The translations under genes were made by a program, and so were the position numbers. Of a stretch of DNA of 64,000 nucleotides, positions 35,642 to 44,047 are shown piece by piece. Within the stretch, counting starts at the first letter, position 1. Each line of letters begins with the position of its first letter. The stretch covers positions 2,768,001 through 2,832,000 of the forward strand of contig NZ_JAYMGI010000002.1 of assembly GCF_035825295.1 (NCBI RefSeq), in the 5' to 3' direction. The notes beneath the pieces were generated by a model that worked only from the letters and a program-made list of their open reading frames with translations, searched no databases and was not told the DNA's origin. Source of the stretch: Actinacidiphila sp. DG2A-62 (lineage in GTDB: Bacteria; Actinomycetota; Actinomycetes; Streptomycetales; Streptomycetaceae).

Positions 35642-38600
35642 ATGAAAGCCGCATCACGGATGCGACGCCTCAGATCGGCGCGACGGCAGCTCGGGGCTGC
35701 CGCCGCGCTGGCCGTCGGCGCCGCCGTCACGCTCGCCGGCGCAGGCCCCGCGGCCGCCGGCAGCGCGTCGGCGGCGGCCTCGGCCGCCACGTCCGGCTCC
35801 GCCGGGCACGCCCACCGCATCCCCACCGTCTCCGCCGGGGACGCCCGCTTCGAGATCCTCTCGCCCACGCTGATCCGCACCGAGTACGCGGGCGACGGGA
35901 AGTTCACCGACGACCCCACCTTCAACGCGATCGGACGCGACGGCTTCGCCCCCGCCGCGTACACCGCCAAGAAGGCCGACGGCTGGCTGACCATCAGGAC
36001 CAGCGCGGTGGTGCTGAAGTACAAGCTGGGCGCGGGAGCGTTCGACGCCTCCAACCTCTCCGTGCAGCTGACGGCGGGCGGCACCCCGGTGACCGCCACG
36101 CCGTGGCAGCTGCTGACCTGTTCGCTGGGCGCGCTCTGCGAGGGCGAGAACCTCAGCCTGAACGGCGTGTCCGTGGCGTCGGACCACACCGGCCACACCG
36201 GTACCGGCTTCGCCGCCGGTTTCTCGGGCACGGGCAGTTCCGCGTCCGCCGACATCGATGTCAAAACCGCGGGCCGCTACCAGTTCGACCTGCGGTACGC
36301 CAACTCCCAGGGCGGCGACGGCAAGAACGAGGCCCGGACGCTGACCCTGACGGTGGACGGCGGCGCGGCGCAGCAGCTGACCCTGCCGACGACCGCGAAC
36401 TGGGACACCTGGAACGTGGTCGGCGCGGCCCTCGACCTCACCGCGGGCCGGCACACGATCGCGCTGACCCGCACCGCCTCGGACTCGGGGAACGTCAACC
36501 TCGACAGCGTCGCGCTGGTCGCTCCGGGCGCCCCGTACCCGGGGGCCTCCACCACCGCGATCCCCGACTGCCTGCTCGGCGCCAGCTGCGAGGCCGAGGA
36601 CGGCCGGATCAGCGGCAGCGCGGGCGTCGCCACCGACCACCAGGGCTACGCGGGCACCGGGTTCGTCGCCGAGCTGAACCAGGGGTCGAGCCTGACCACC
36701 CACCTGGTCGGCGTGCCCTCCGACGGCACGTACACCCTGCGGGTGCGCTACGCCAACGGCAGCGGCGGGGACGGCCTGCACCAGACGCGCACCGCGGCCG
36801 TCTCCGCGGGCGGCGCCACCGCCACGCTGAGTCTTCCGGCCACTACCGACTGGAACGACTGGCAGACCGCCTCGGTTCCCGTCGCGCTGAAGGCGGGCGA
36901 GGACGACGTCACGCTGAGCTGCCCCGACGCCGGCAGCTGCCACGTCAACCTCGACACCGTCTCGCTGGCCGCGCCGGGCGCCGCGGCCCCGCAGCCGCAC
37001 CTCGCGCTCGGCGGCTACCGGCGCGGCCTGGACGGCGTGACCGGAAACGGCCCCGCCCCGGTGACCACGCCCGGCCTGCTCAACAAGGACGGCTGGTACC
37101 TGCTGGACGACACGCCGTCGGCGCTGTACGACGTCGCCGAGCAGAAGGTCACCCAGCGGCCCTCGCACGGCGGCGCGCCCTACCAGGACGGCTACGTGTT
37201 CGGCTACGGCCACGACTACAAGCAGGGCCTGGGCGACCTCGCCACCCTCACCGGCCCGCCGGCGCTGCTGCCGCAGTGGGCGTACGGCGTGTGGTACTCG
37301 GAGTACATCGACCGCACCGCGGCCGACTACGAGAACACGATCCTGCCGGCGTTCCGCTCCGAGGGCGTCCCGCTGGACGTGCTGGTGACCGACACCGACT
37401 ACAAGGCCGTGAACGACTGGAGCGGCTGGGAGATCGACCGGGGCAGGTTCCCCGACCCCAAGGGGTTCTTCGACTGGTCGGCCGACCAGGGCCTGCACAA
37501 CACGCTGAACGTGCACCCCAGCATCCTCGCCTCCGACCCGCAGTTCGCCCAGGCGCAGGCCACGGCCAAGGGCAAGCTGACGCCGGGCGGCTGCGCGGGC
37601 GGCGCCTCGGTCCAGAACAACTGCTACACCTTCGACTTCGGCGACCCCGACCAGCTGAAGGCGTACCTGGACCTGCACCGGCAGATGGACCAGCAGGGCA
37701 ACGACTTCTGGTGGCTGGACTGGTGCTGCGACGCCTCCCAGTCGTCGATGCCGGGCGTGACGCCGGACGCGTGGATCAACCAGCAGTACGCCACGATGAC
37801 CGGCAAGACGCTCGGCCGCGGCTTCGTGCTGTCGCGGGCCTACGGCTCGCTGCAGGCGGCCGGCGACAGCGGCCAGGCCGGGCTGCCGACCGGGCCGTGG
37901 GCGGACAAGCGCACCACCGTCCACTTCACCGGTGACACCTCCTCCACCTGGGGCACCCTGAAGCTGGAGGTGGGCTACACCCCCGGTGAGTCCGCCGCGA
38001 CCGGCATGGCCGCCATCACGCACGACATCGGCGGCCACAACGACACCACGGGGCTGACCGGCTCCGAGACGTACACCGACGGCGGCGGCACGCACACCAC
38101 CCACAAGCTGCCCGACGACCTGTACGCCCGCTGGGTGCAGTTCGGCGCCTTCCAGCCGATCGACCGGCTGCACAGCAACCACAGCGACCGGCTGCCCTGG
38201 CAGTACGGCGCCCAGGCCCGCCAGTCCGCCGACAAGTTCCTCAACCTCCGCGAAAACCTGGTCCCCTACACCTACTCCCTCGCGGAGGAGGCGGCGACCA
38301 CCGGCGTGCCCATCGTCCGCCCGACGTACCTGGAGTACCCGGACGAGGCGCAGGCGTACGCCACTGCGGGCAGCGAGTACTTCTACGGCTCGAACGTCCT
38401 GGTCGCCCCGGTGACCACGCCGGGCACGACGGCGACGACCTCGGTGTGGTTCCCGCCCGGCCAGTGGACCGACTACTTCACCGGCAAGACCTACCAGGGC
38501 GGCACCACCCAGGACGTCACCACCGGCCTGGACTCGATGCCGGTGTTCGTCAAGGCCGGCGGCATCCTGCCGACCCGCACCACGAACGTCTCCAGCGACG

Positions 38601-38974
38601 ACAAGAACCCGCTGACCGACGTGACCCTGAGCATCGCCACCGGCGCCTCCGGTTCGTACCGCCTCTACGAGGACGACGGCACGAAGGCGGCGGCCCAGCC
38701 CGGCCACAGCGCCACGACGACCGTCCAGTACGCCCAGAACGGCGCGCGGCACACCGTCACGATCGGCGGGGCGCACGGCGGCTTCCACGGCCAGGTACAG
38801 AGCCGGCAGTGGACGCTGTCGCTGCTCGGCACGGCGCACGCGCCCACCAAGGTCACCGCGTCCAACGTGCGGCTGACCGCGCACGACTACCACTGGGACA
38901 GCGCCACCGGAATCCTCACGGTGACCCTGCCCAGGCACAACGTGCACAGCCCGATCACCGTCACCTACCAGTAG
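35642..38974 (+). CDS. Secreted GH31 alpha-glycosidase with two CBM6/35-type modules
   Basis: A 1,110-residue protein from ATG 35642. Signal peptide residues 1-40 (RRQLGAAAALAVGAAVTLAGAGPAAAG). A GH31 N-terminal beta domain begins near residue 60. Two carbohydrate-binding modules of the CBM6/35 type interrupt it (about 163-296 and 309-447), both with GYAGTGF- or GHTGTGF-like and RYANxxGGDG motifs. The catalytic barrel follows: WYSEYIDRTAADYENTI, nucleophile Asp693 in WWLDWCCD, acid/base Asp765 in HFTGDTSSTW, and THDIGGHNDTT. C-terminal beta domains end the protein. Family members cleave alpha-glucosides, xylosides or galactosides; substrate is not readable. No transporter is adjacent. Its terminator is interrupted by an IS element. 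Confidence 0.9.
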   Translation: MKAASRMRRLRSARRQLGAAAALAVGAAVTLAGAGPAAAGSASAAASAATSGSAGHAHRIPTVSAGDARFEILSPTLIRTEYAGDGKFTDDPTFNAIGRDGFAPAAYTAKKADGWLTIRTSAVVLKYKLGAGAFDASNLSVQLTAGGTPVTATPWQLLTCSLGALCEGENLSLNGVSVASDHTGHTGTGFAAGFSGTGSSASADIDVKTAGRYQFDLRYANSQGGDGKNEARTLTLTVDGGAAQQLTLPTTANWDTWNVVGAALDLTAGRHTIALTRTASDSGNVNLDSVALVAPGAPYPGASTTAIPDCLLGASCEAEDGRISGSAGVATDHQGYAGTGFVAELNQGSSLTTHLVGVPSDGTYTLRVRYANGSGGDGLHQTRTAAVSAGGATATLSLPATTDWNDWQTASVPVALKAGEDDVTLSCPDAGSCHVNLDTVSLAAPGAAAPQPHLALGGYRRGLDGVTGNGPAPVTTPGLLNKDGWYLLDDTPSALYDVAEQKVTQRPSHGGAPYQDGYVFGYGHDYKQGLGDLATLTGPPALLPQWAYGVWYSEYIDRTAADYENTILPAFRSEGVPLDVLVTDTDYKAVNDWSGWEIDRGRFPDPKGFFDWSADQGLHNTLNVHPSILASDPQFAQAQATAKGKLTPGGCAGGASVQNNCYTFDFGDPDQLKAYLDLHRQMDQQGNDFWWLDWCCDASQSSMPGVTPDAWINQQYATMTGKTLGRGFVLSRAYGSLQAAGDSGQAGLPTGPWADKRTTVHFTGDTSSTWGTLKLEVGYTPGESAATGMAAITHDIGGHNDTTGLTGSETYTDGGGTHTTHKLPDDLYARWVQFGAFQPIDRLHSNHSDRLPWQYGAQARQSADKFLNLRENLVPYTYSLAEEAATTGVPIVRPTYLEYPDEAQAYATAGSEYFYGSNVLVAPVTTPGTTATTSVWFPPGQWTDYFTGKTYQGGTTQDVTTGLDSMPVFVKAGGILPTRTTNVSSDDKNPLTDVTLSIATGASGSYRLYEDDGTKAAAQPGHSATTTVQYAQNGARHTVTIGGAHGGFHGQVQSRQWTLSLLGTAHAPTKVTASNVRLTAHDYHWDSATGILTVTLPRHNVHSPITVTYQ

Positions 38975-39017
38975 GAGGCTCGCACAGCGGCAGGGGGCGT
39001 CACCCTCAAGGTATCCA

Positions 39018-40005
39018 CCCCTAGATGAGTAAGTCCGAAGTCTTCAGGGTGCAAAGGCGCGAGGGCCTCGTTGTTTGTGTGTGACGACAAACCTCAAGGC
39101 CCTCGCGACAGCACTCTACGTGAAGATCGATGACTGTCTGGCAGGATCGCGGCGCTCAGGACGCCCGCCCCGACTGTCGGACGCCGAACTGCTGACGCTG
39201 GCGGTCATGCAGGCACTGCTCGGCTTCGTCTCCGAGGCCAGATGGCTGCGCTACACCCGCACCCACCTGTCGGCCGAGTTCCCCTACCTGCCCGGCCAGT
39301 CCGGCTACAACAAACGCCTACGCGCCGCGAACACCCTGATCAGCCGCTTCATCCGCACACTGGCCCGCGACAGCGACCTGTGGCACGACGACGTGTGGGT
39401 CGTGGACTCCACACCGGTGGAATGCGCCCGCTCCCGCCCGACGGCCAAACGCTCCGACCTGGCCGGATGGGCCGGCTACGGCTACTGCCCCTCGCACTCA
39501 CGGTTCTTCTGGGGCCTGCGTCTGCACCTGATGTGCACCCCCGGCGGACTGCCCATCGCCTGGGCTCTGGCCAACCCCAAGGTCGACGAACGCGAAGTCC
39601 TGGCCGACATGCTCACCCGCGACCCCGACCTGCCGGCCACCCACCCCGGGCAGACCATCATCGGCGACAAGGGCTACGTCTCCCACCAGCTCGACGCCCA
39701 CCTGGCGCAGCTGGGCCTGACCCTGATCAGACCCAGCTACCGCAACCGCAAACCCCGCCCCGACGAGCACCTGCTCAAGCCGATCCGGCAGCTCATCGAG
39801 TCCGTCAACGACACCCTCAAAGGCCAACTCGACCTCGAACGCCACGGCGCCAGAACACCAGAAGGAGTCCTGGCCCGCATCGGCCAACGCATCCTCGCCC
39901 TGACCACCGCCATCTGGCACAACCGCAACACCGGAAGCCCCATCACCAGATCACTGATCGCCTACGACCACTAACCCCCAGACTTCGGACTTACTCATCT
40001 AGGGG
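39018..40005. mobile_element. IS982-family insertion sequence
   Basis: A 988-bp element bounded by perfect 26-bp terminal inverted repeats (39018-39043 and 39980-40005; outer bases CCCCTAGATGAG). It holds one complete transposase gene. Flanks show no clear target duplication. It lies between the arms of the GH31 terminator. Base composition is slightly less GC-rich than the flanks, as expected for a mobile element. Both ends and the transposase look intact, so it may be active. Confidence 0.9.
39081..39974 (+). CDS. IS982-family transposase
   Basis: A 297-residue DDE transposase. GTG 39081 (VTTNLKALATALYVKIDD) is the usual start for this family; TTG 39075 would add two residues. The DDE residues fall in WVVDSTPVEC, TIIGDKGYVS and LIESVNDTLKGQ. 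RSDLAGWAGYGYCPSHSRFFWGL is diagnostic of the IS982 group. It cuts and rejoins the element ends. The reading frame is complete with no frameshift, so the copy could be functional. It is the only gene within the element. Confidence 0.93.
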   Translation: MTTNLKALATALYVKIDDCLAGSRRSGRPPRLSDAELLTLAVMQALLGFVSEARWLRYTRTHLSAEFPYLPGQSGYNKRLRAANTLISRFIRTLARDSDLWHDDVWVVDSTPVECARSRPTAKRSDLAGWAGYGYCPSHSRFFWGLRLHLMCTPGGLPIAWALANPKVDEREVLADMLTRDPDLPATHPGQTIIGDKGYVSHQLDAHLAQLGLTLIRPSYRNRKPRPDEHLLKPIRQLIESVNDTLKGQLDLERHGARTPEGVLARIGQRILALTTAIWHNRNTGSPITRSLIAYDH

Positions 40006-40022
40006 AGCCCCTCTGCCGACGA

Positions 40023-40063
40023 CCGCCCGCGGCACGGCGCACCACGCGCCGCGCCGCGGGCGG
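40023..40063. terminator. Strong bidirectional hairpin between GH31/IS and STAS genes
   Basis: An 18-bp stem with one mismatch (40023-40040 with 40046-40063) and a 5-base loop lies between convergent genes, so it can stop transcription from both sides. Confidence 0.8.
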
Positions 40064-40119
40064 CTCCACGCCACGGCGCGGCCGGGAGAAGGAGACAGTC
40101 CCGGGAGGACGCGGCGGCC

Positions 40120-40606
40120 TCAGTGGTCGCCCGGCGGGCCGCCTGAACGGCCGGCCCCGCGGTGGACCGGCGGACGTACGGCGAGCGCGGCCCGCAGCGT
40201 CGGGCGCACGGTGAAGACCTCCTCGGTGCGGGTGAGCCGCAGCAGCCGCACCGCCTGCGGCGGCGGACCGGCGAGGACCAGCGGCACCCCGGCGGACCTG
40301 GCGTCGACGCGGGTGCGCAGCAGCGCGTTGAGCACGGTCGAGTCGCAGAAGCCGAGGGCGGTCAGGTCGACCACGAGAAGGGCGGGACGCGCCGCCACGG
40401 CGTCCGCGAGCGACCGCCGCAGCAGGGTGCGGCGGTGCACGGTCACCTCGCCGGCGAGGGTCAGGACCAGGACGTGGTCCTGCGGCCAGCCCGCCGTCAC
40501 CCGCAGCCGCGGGAGCGGCGCGACGCCGGCCTCCGGTGGCCCCGGCCCGCCCTGGCGCCGGCAGGCGCGGCTGATACGACCGGTGTGACCCGTGTGAGGG
40601 AAGCAT
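40120..40606 (-). CDS. STAS-domain anti-sigma factor antagonist (probable frameshift at 40540-40543)
   Basis: The C-terminal ~115 residues form a STAS domain: LRVTAGWPQDHVLVLTLAGEV, then LLVVDLTALGFCDSTVLNALL with the Ser/Thr site (DST) that anti-sigma kinases phosphorylate, then VPLVLAGPPPQAVRLLRL. The best start, ATG 40606 with GGAGG nine bases upstream, lies in another frame (MLPSHGSHRSYQPRLP). Removing one C from CCCC at 40540-40543 joins them into about 161 residues. Otherwise a long Arg/Gly-rich leader or a late GTG start must be assumed. STAS proteins free sigma factors by binding their anti-sigma partner; a SigB/SigF-like sigma gene is divergent next door. Confidence 0.72.
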
Positions 40607-40819
40607 GAGCGGTTGCCTCCTCCTGGAGGTGTCCCTCTCCGATGATCCCACCGGGCCGCGCCCCCCGCCTCCGCGCGCGGCGGCCCCCCGCCTCCGCGCG
40701 CGCCCGACGCCCGCACTCGCCCGACGCCCGCACTCGCCCGACGCCCGCACCCACTGCTCACAAACAGACACAGAAGCCGCAAAAGGTTTCACGGTCCGGC
40801 CGCCGGGCACACCACTGTC

Positions 40820-41695
40820 GTGCTTCGGACCGCAGATGCCACGTCCGGGCGGAACCGGCCCACCGGTCCCGCCCGGCGCCCCCGCACCGGACACCCCCAC
40901 GACGACGCGCCGGACACCACCGAGGCGTTCCGCCGCCTGGCCCGCATGCCGGAGGGCCGGGCCAAGGAGGAGCTGCGCCAGCAGATCGCCACCGCCTGGC
41001 TGCCGATGGCGCACCGGCTCGCCTCCCGCTACCGCAACCGCGGCGAGTCGCTCGACGACCTGCGCCAGGTCGCCGCGCTCGGCCTGGTCAAGGCGGTGAC
41101 GCGGTACGACCCGGAGCGCGGCGCGGCGTTCGAGAGCTACGCGGTGCCGACCATAGACGGCGAGATCAAGCGCCACTTCCGCGACTGCCTGTGGTCGGTG
41201 CACGTACCCCGCCGGGTCCAGGCACTGCGGGCGCGGGTGCGGGCGGCGAGCCTGGAGCTGGCCCAGGAGACCGACGGCAGGGCGCCGACGACCGCCGAGA
41301 TCGCCGCGCGTGCGCAGCTGACCGAGCAGGAGGCCGCGGACGGCCTCGCGGCGCTGGAGAGCTTCAGCTCCCTGTCGCTGGACGCACAGCGCCAGAGCGG
41401 CCGTCCCGCGGACACGCTGCCGCTGCCGCTCGGCGAGACGCTGGGCGCGCCCGATCCGGCGATCGAGGTGGTGGTGGACCGCGAGTCGGTCAAGCCGCCG
41501 CTGTGCCGGCTGCCCGAACGCGAGCGCCACATCCTCTACCTGCGGTTCTTCTGCGGGATGACGCAGAGCGCGATCGCCGACCGGCTCGGCATCTCGCAGA
41601 TGCACGTGTCGCGCCTGATCGCCCGCTCCTGCCGCACGGTCCGGGCGGAACTGGCGCGGGGCCTGGCCGACGAGACGGGGCCCTGCGGCATCTGA
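40820..41695 (+). CDS. RNA polymerase sigma factor, SigB/SigF/SigG subfamily
   Basis: A 291-residue sigma factor; GTG 40820 is the first start, but the conserved part begins near residue 33 (TTEAFRRLARMPEGRAKEELRQQ). Region 2 reads SLDDLRQVAALGLVKAVTRYDP, then AFESYAVPTIDGEIKRHFRD (-10 recognition). Region 3 is TAEIAARAQLTEQEAADGL. Region 4 reads LPERERHILYLRFFCGMTQS, then AIADRLGISQMHVSRLI (-35 recognition helix). Stress and sporulation sigma factors of this group are controlled by anti-sigma kinases and STAS antagonists; a STAS gene lies 214 bases away in divergent orientation. No anti-sigma kinase gene is visible in the window. Confidence 0.92.
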   Translation: MLRTADATSGRNRPTGPARRPRTGHPHDDAPDTTEAFRRLARMPEGRAKEELRQQIATAWLPMAHRLASRYRNRGESLDDLRQVAALGLVKAVTRYDPERGAAFESYAVPTIDGEIKRHFRDCLWSVHVPRRVQALRARVRAASLELAQETDGRAPTTAEIAARAQLTEQEAADGLAALESFSSLSLDAQRQSGRPADTLPLPLGETLGAPDPAIEVVVDRESVKPPLCRLPERERHILYLRFFCGMTQSAIADRLGISQMHVSRLIARSCRTVRAELARGLADETGPCGI

Positions 41696-41756
41696 CGGCG
41701 CGCGTCCCGACCCGCGAGCAGGCCCGCGGCGGGGCGCCGGGCCTCGCCCGCCGGAA

Positions 41757-41823
41757 CCCGCCGGCGGGGCTCGGGGGACCCGCCGGCGGGGCTCCGCGGG
41801 AGCCGCCGGCGGTGCCCGCGGGA
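41757..41823. repeat. Degenerate 22-bp tandem repeats in the gap after the sigma gene (41696-42094)
   Basis: Three units of about 22 bases, each with a ccgccggcgg core and a ggag/ggac end, follow the sigma factor stop and can fold into GC hairpins that would act as its terminator. The rest of this 399-base gap to the MarR gene holds no readable gene; its last 100 bases are less GC-rich and should carry the marR promoter. Confidence 0.55.
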
Positions 41824-42094
41824 GCCTTGCGGCGTGGCCGCCGCCGGTGTTCCCGGGCGCCTCCCGGCCGGCTTCCCCAGCCGGGCGCACCCCCGCCCCA
41901 CCCCCGCCGCGGCACCCGGGTGAGCCCGTGAACCCCTTGCGCCACCTGCGCCTTCTCCCGCCACCCCCGACAGGACCGGGCACGAATGTTTGGGTCAATG
42001 ACTACGGGCCGGAAAGCCTGCTGTGAGACTGTATGCGCCTGAGTCATGGGCCTTGACTCGGAGTTGAAGCGAGCGATGCGAGGGATCGTTGCGT

Positions 42095-42607
42095 ATGGAT
42101 TCCACACTGCCCGGGGACGCGCCCGCGACGGCCACGGCGGCGGCCGCGGCACGGCGCCGCCGGCGGCTGACCAACCGGATCAGGGACGGCCTGCGCGATG
42201 TCGGCATCCAGATGGCGCTGCTCAACCACCAGGTGGGCGCGCACCTCGACCTGCGGGACGCGGACCTGGAGTGCCTGGACCTGATCAGCCGCTACGGGCC
42301 CATCGGCCCGACCGCGCTCGCCCGCCGCGCGGGTCTGCACCCGGCCACCCTCACCGGCGTCCTCGACCGGCTGGAACGCGGCGGCTGGGTCGTGCGCACC
42401 CCCAACCCGACCGACCGTCGGGCCATCCTCGTACAGGTCATCAAGGAGCGCGAGGCCGAGGTGGCGCGCCTGTACGCGGGGCTCGCCGGCGCGATGGAGG
42501 ACATCTGCGCCCAGATCGAGGACGACGACCTGTCGGTGATAGCCGACTTCCTGCTGCGTACGGCGCGGGCGAGCCGGGCGGCGACCGACCAGCTCGCGGG
42601 CAACTGA
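42095..42607 (+). CDS. MarR-family transcriptional regulator
   Basis: A 170-residue regulator starting at ATG 42095 with GAGGGA upstream; TTG 42089 would add two residues. The winged helix is visible: LNHQVGAHLDLRDADLECLDLIS, then GPTALARRAGLHPATLTGVLDRLERGGWVVRTPNPTDRRAI, with the D-R wing tip. A basic Ala/Arg N-terminus precedes it. C-terminal helices (EDICAQIEDDDLSVIADFL) would dimerise. MarR proteins repress nearby genes until a ligand binds; no obvious target operon lies on either side. Confidence 0.88.
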   Translation: MDSTLPGDAPATATAAAAARRRRRLTNRIRDGLRDVGIQMALLNHQVGAHLDLRDADLECLDLISRYGPIGPTALARRAGLHPATLTGVLDRLERGGWVVRTPNPTDRRAILVQVIKEREAEVARLYAGLAGAMEDICAQIEDDDLSVIADFLLRTARASRAATDQLAGN

Positions 42608-43048
42608 CCCGACGCGCCCCGAGCCGCCCGCCCCGAACCGCCGCCCGCCCCTGACCCGCGGTCGCCGCACCGCCGCATCCGATACGGCCGCCGCACCCAG
42701 CCCGGCCGCCGCATTCCGCCCGAGTGCCGCATTCCGTCCGAGTGCCGCAGCGCCGACCGCGGCGCCGCCCGTCCGACCTCCCCGCCGGCCCTTCGCCCTC
42801 CCCCGCCGACCGTCCGGCGGGCGCTCCCGCATGCCCGCCTCCAGGGCCGCGCACGGTCACGCGAGCGGCGGGAGGTCGCCGCCCCGAGCAGGCCCGACGG
42901 GACGCACTCCCCACGCCCGTCTCACACCTCTGCGCATTTCTGTTCGTTAGATGCTCGTTTCGAGCAGGATTGCTCATCTACACTGACGTGAGCACGAGCG
43001 CGCCGGACCCGGGCCGCGGTCCGCGCCTGTCACCTGTGAGGAGCTTCG
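42608..43048. promoter_or_regulatory. Regulatory gap with palindromic operator and -10 box before the SIS-aldolase genes
   Basis: 441 bases without a gene. The first 290 are GC-rich with short repeats (gccgcattccg at two sites near 42709 and 42727). Then tgttcg (42941), the palindrome TGCTCG-TTT-CGAGCA (42952-42966) and tgctca (42971) follow in quick order, with TACACT at 42979-42984 as a -10 candidate. This array looks like a DeoR/GntR-type operator. The SIS gene start is 65 bases further. Confidence 0.5.
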
Positions 43049-43942
43049 ATGTCAGCGTCGTCCAGCCTGACCACCACCGAGATCACGACGCAGCCCGAGT
43101 GCTGGCGGCGCGCCGTCGCGCTCGCGCCGGCCGAGAGCGCGAAGCTGCCCGCCCCCGGCGAGCGGGTCGCGGTGATCGGCTGCGGAACCTCGTGGTTCAT
43201 GGCGCAGTCCTACGCGGCGCTGCGCGAGCGGGGCGGGCACGGCGAGACCGACGCCTTCGCCGCCTCGGAGTTCCCCTTCGGCCGCGGCTACGACCGGGTG
43301 CTGGCGATCACCCGCTCCGGCACCACCACCGAGGTGCTGCGGGCGTGCGAGCAGCTGCGCGGCTCCGTCCCGGTGACGGCGATCACCGCGGACCCGTCGA
43401 CCCCGGTGATGACCGCCGCCGACCAGGTCGTGGTGCTGGACTTCGCGGACGAGCAGTCCGTCGTGCAGACCCGGTTCGCCACGACGGTGCTCGCCCTGCT
43501 GCGCGCCCACCTCGGCGAGGACCTGACCGCCGCGGTGGCCGACGCGGAGCGTGCCGTCGCCGCCGAGCTGCCCGCCGGACTGGTGGACGCCGAGCAGTTC
43601 ACCTTCCTCGGCACCGGCTGGACCTACGGGCTCGCCCAGGAGGCCGCGCTGAAGATGCGCGAGGCCGCGGGGGCCTGGACCGAGGCGTACCCGGCGATGG
43701 AGTACCGGCACGGTCCGATCAGCATCACGGGGCCGGGCCGCGCGGTGTGGTCGTTCGGCCCGCTGCCGGAGGGCCTGGCGGAGGACGTCGCGGGCGTCGG
43801 CGGCCGGCTGGAGGCCAGTCCGCTCGCCGACCCGCTCGCCGACCTGATCCGCGCGCAGCGGCTCGCCGTGGCCGTCGCCGAGTCCAAGGGCTACGACCCG
43901 GACCGGCCGCGGAACCTGACCCGCTCGGTGATCCTGGCCTGA
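43049..43942 (+). CDS. SIS-domain sugar isomerase (AgaS/GlmS-like)
   Basis: A 297-residue protein from ATG 43049 after GAGGAG. Two SIS subdomains: VAVIGCGTSWFMAQSYAAL with RVLAITRSGTTTEVLRACEQL (phosphosugar-binding SGTT), and FTFLGTGWTYGLAQEAALKMREAAGAWTEAYPAMEYRHGPIS, the GlmS-like block with EYRHGP. It lacks the glutaminase domain of GlmS, so it resembles AgaS-type amino-sugar deaminase/isomerases. It is followed by a class II aldolase gene, which suggests a pathway from an amino sugar phosphate (galactosamine or tagatose type) to trioses. The sugar is inferred. Confidence 0.87.
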   Translation: MSASSSLTTTEITTQPECWRRAVALAPAESAKLPAPGERVAVIGCGTSWFMAQSYAALRERGGHGETDAFAASEFPFGRGYDRVLAITRSGTTTEVLRACEQLRGSVPVTAITADPSTPVMTAADQVVVLDFADEQSVVQTRFATTVLALLRAHLGEDLTAAVADAERAVAAELPAGLVDAEQFTFLGTGWTYGLAQEAALKMREAAGAWTEAYPAMEYRHGPISITGPGRAVWSFGPLPEGLAEDVAGVGGRLEASPLADPLADLIRAQRLAVAVAESKGYDPDRPRNLTRSVILA

Positions 43943-44047
43943 CCGAAGGTCCCCACGGCCGGCGCCCCCGGCCTGCCCGGCCCGCCGCGCCCACTCCCCC
44001 GCCCGCCCCTGCCGACCGCCCCGCACCCCACCGAACCGAGGACGTCC

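Larger units (their letters stand above)
38988..40018 (+). terminator. GH31 terminator hairpin split by the IS982 element
   Basis: The left arm cggcaggggg (38988-38997) is complementary to the right arm ccctctgccg (40009-40018), giving a 10-bp stem with one G-T pair. The insertion sequence sits between them, in what was the loop. The left arm is 13 bases after the GH31 stop. Confidence 0.6.

Noticed and set aside
39021..40002. CTAG at both IS ends as a 4-bp target duplication (IS5 style)
   Set aside because: The identity continues outward as CCCC on both sides, so CTAG belongs to the inverted repeats, and the transposase is of the IS982 type.
40605..41099. Open frame starting MSGCLLLEVS upstream of the sigma factor
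   Set aside because: It runs out of frame through the sigma gene and lacks any domain.
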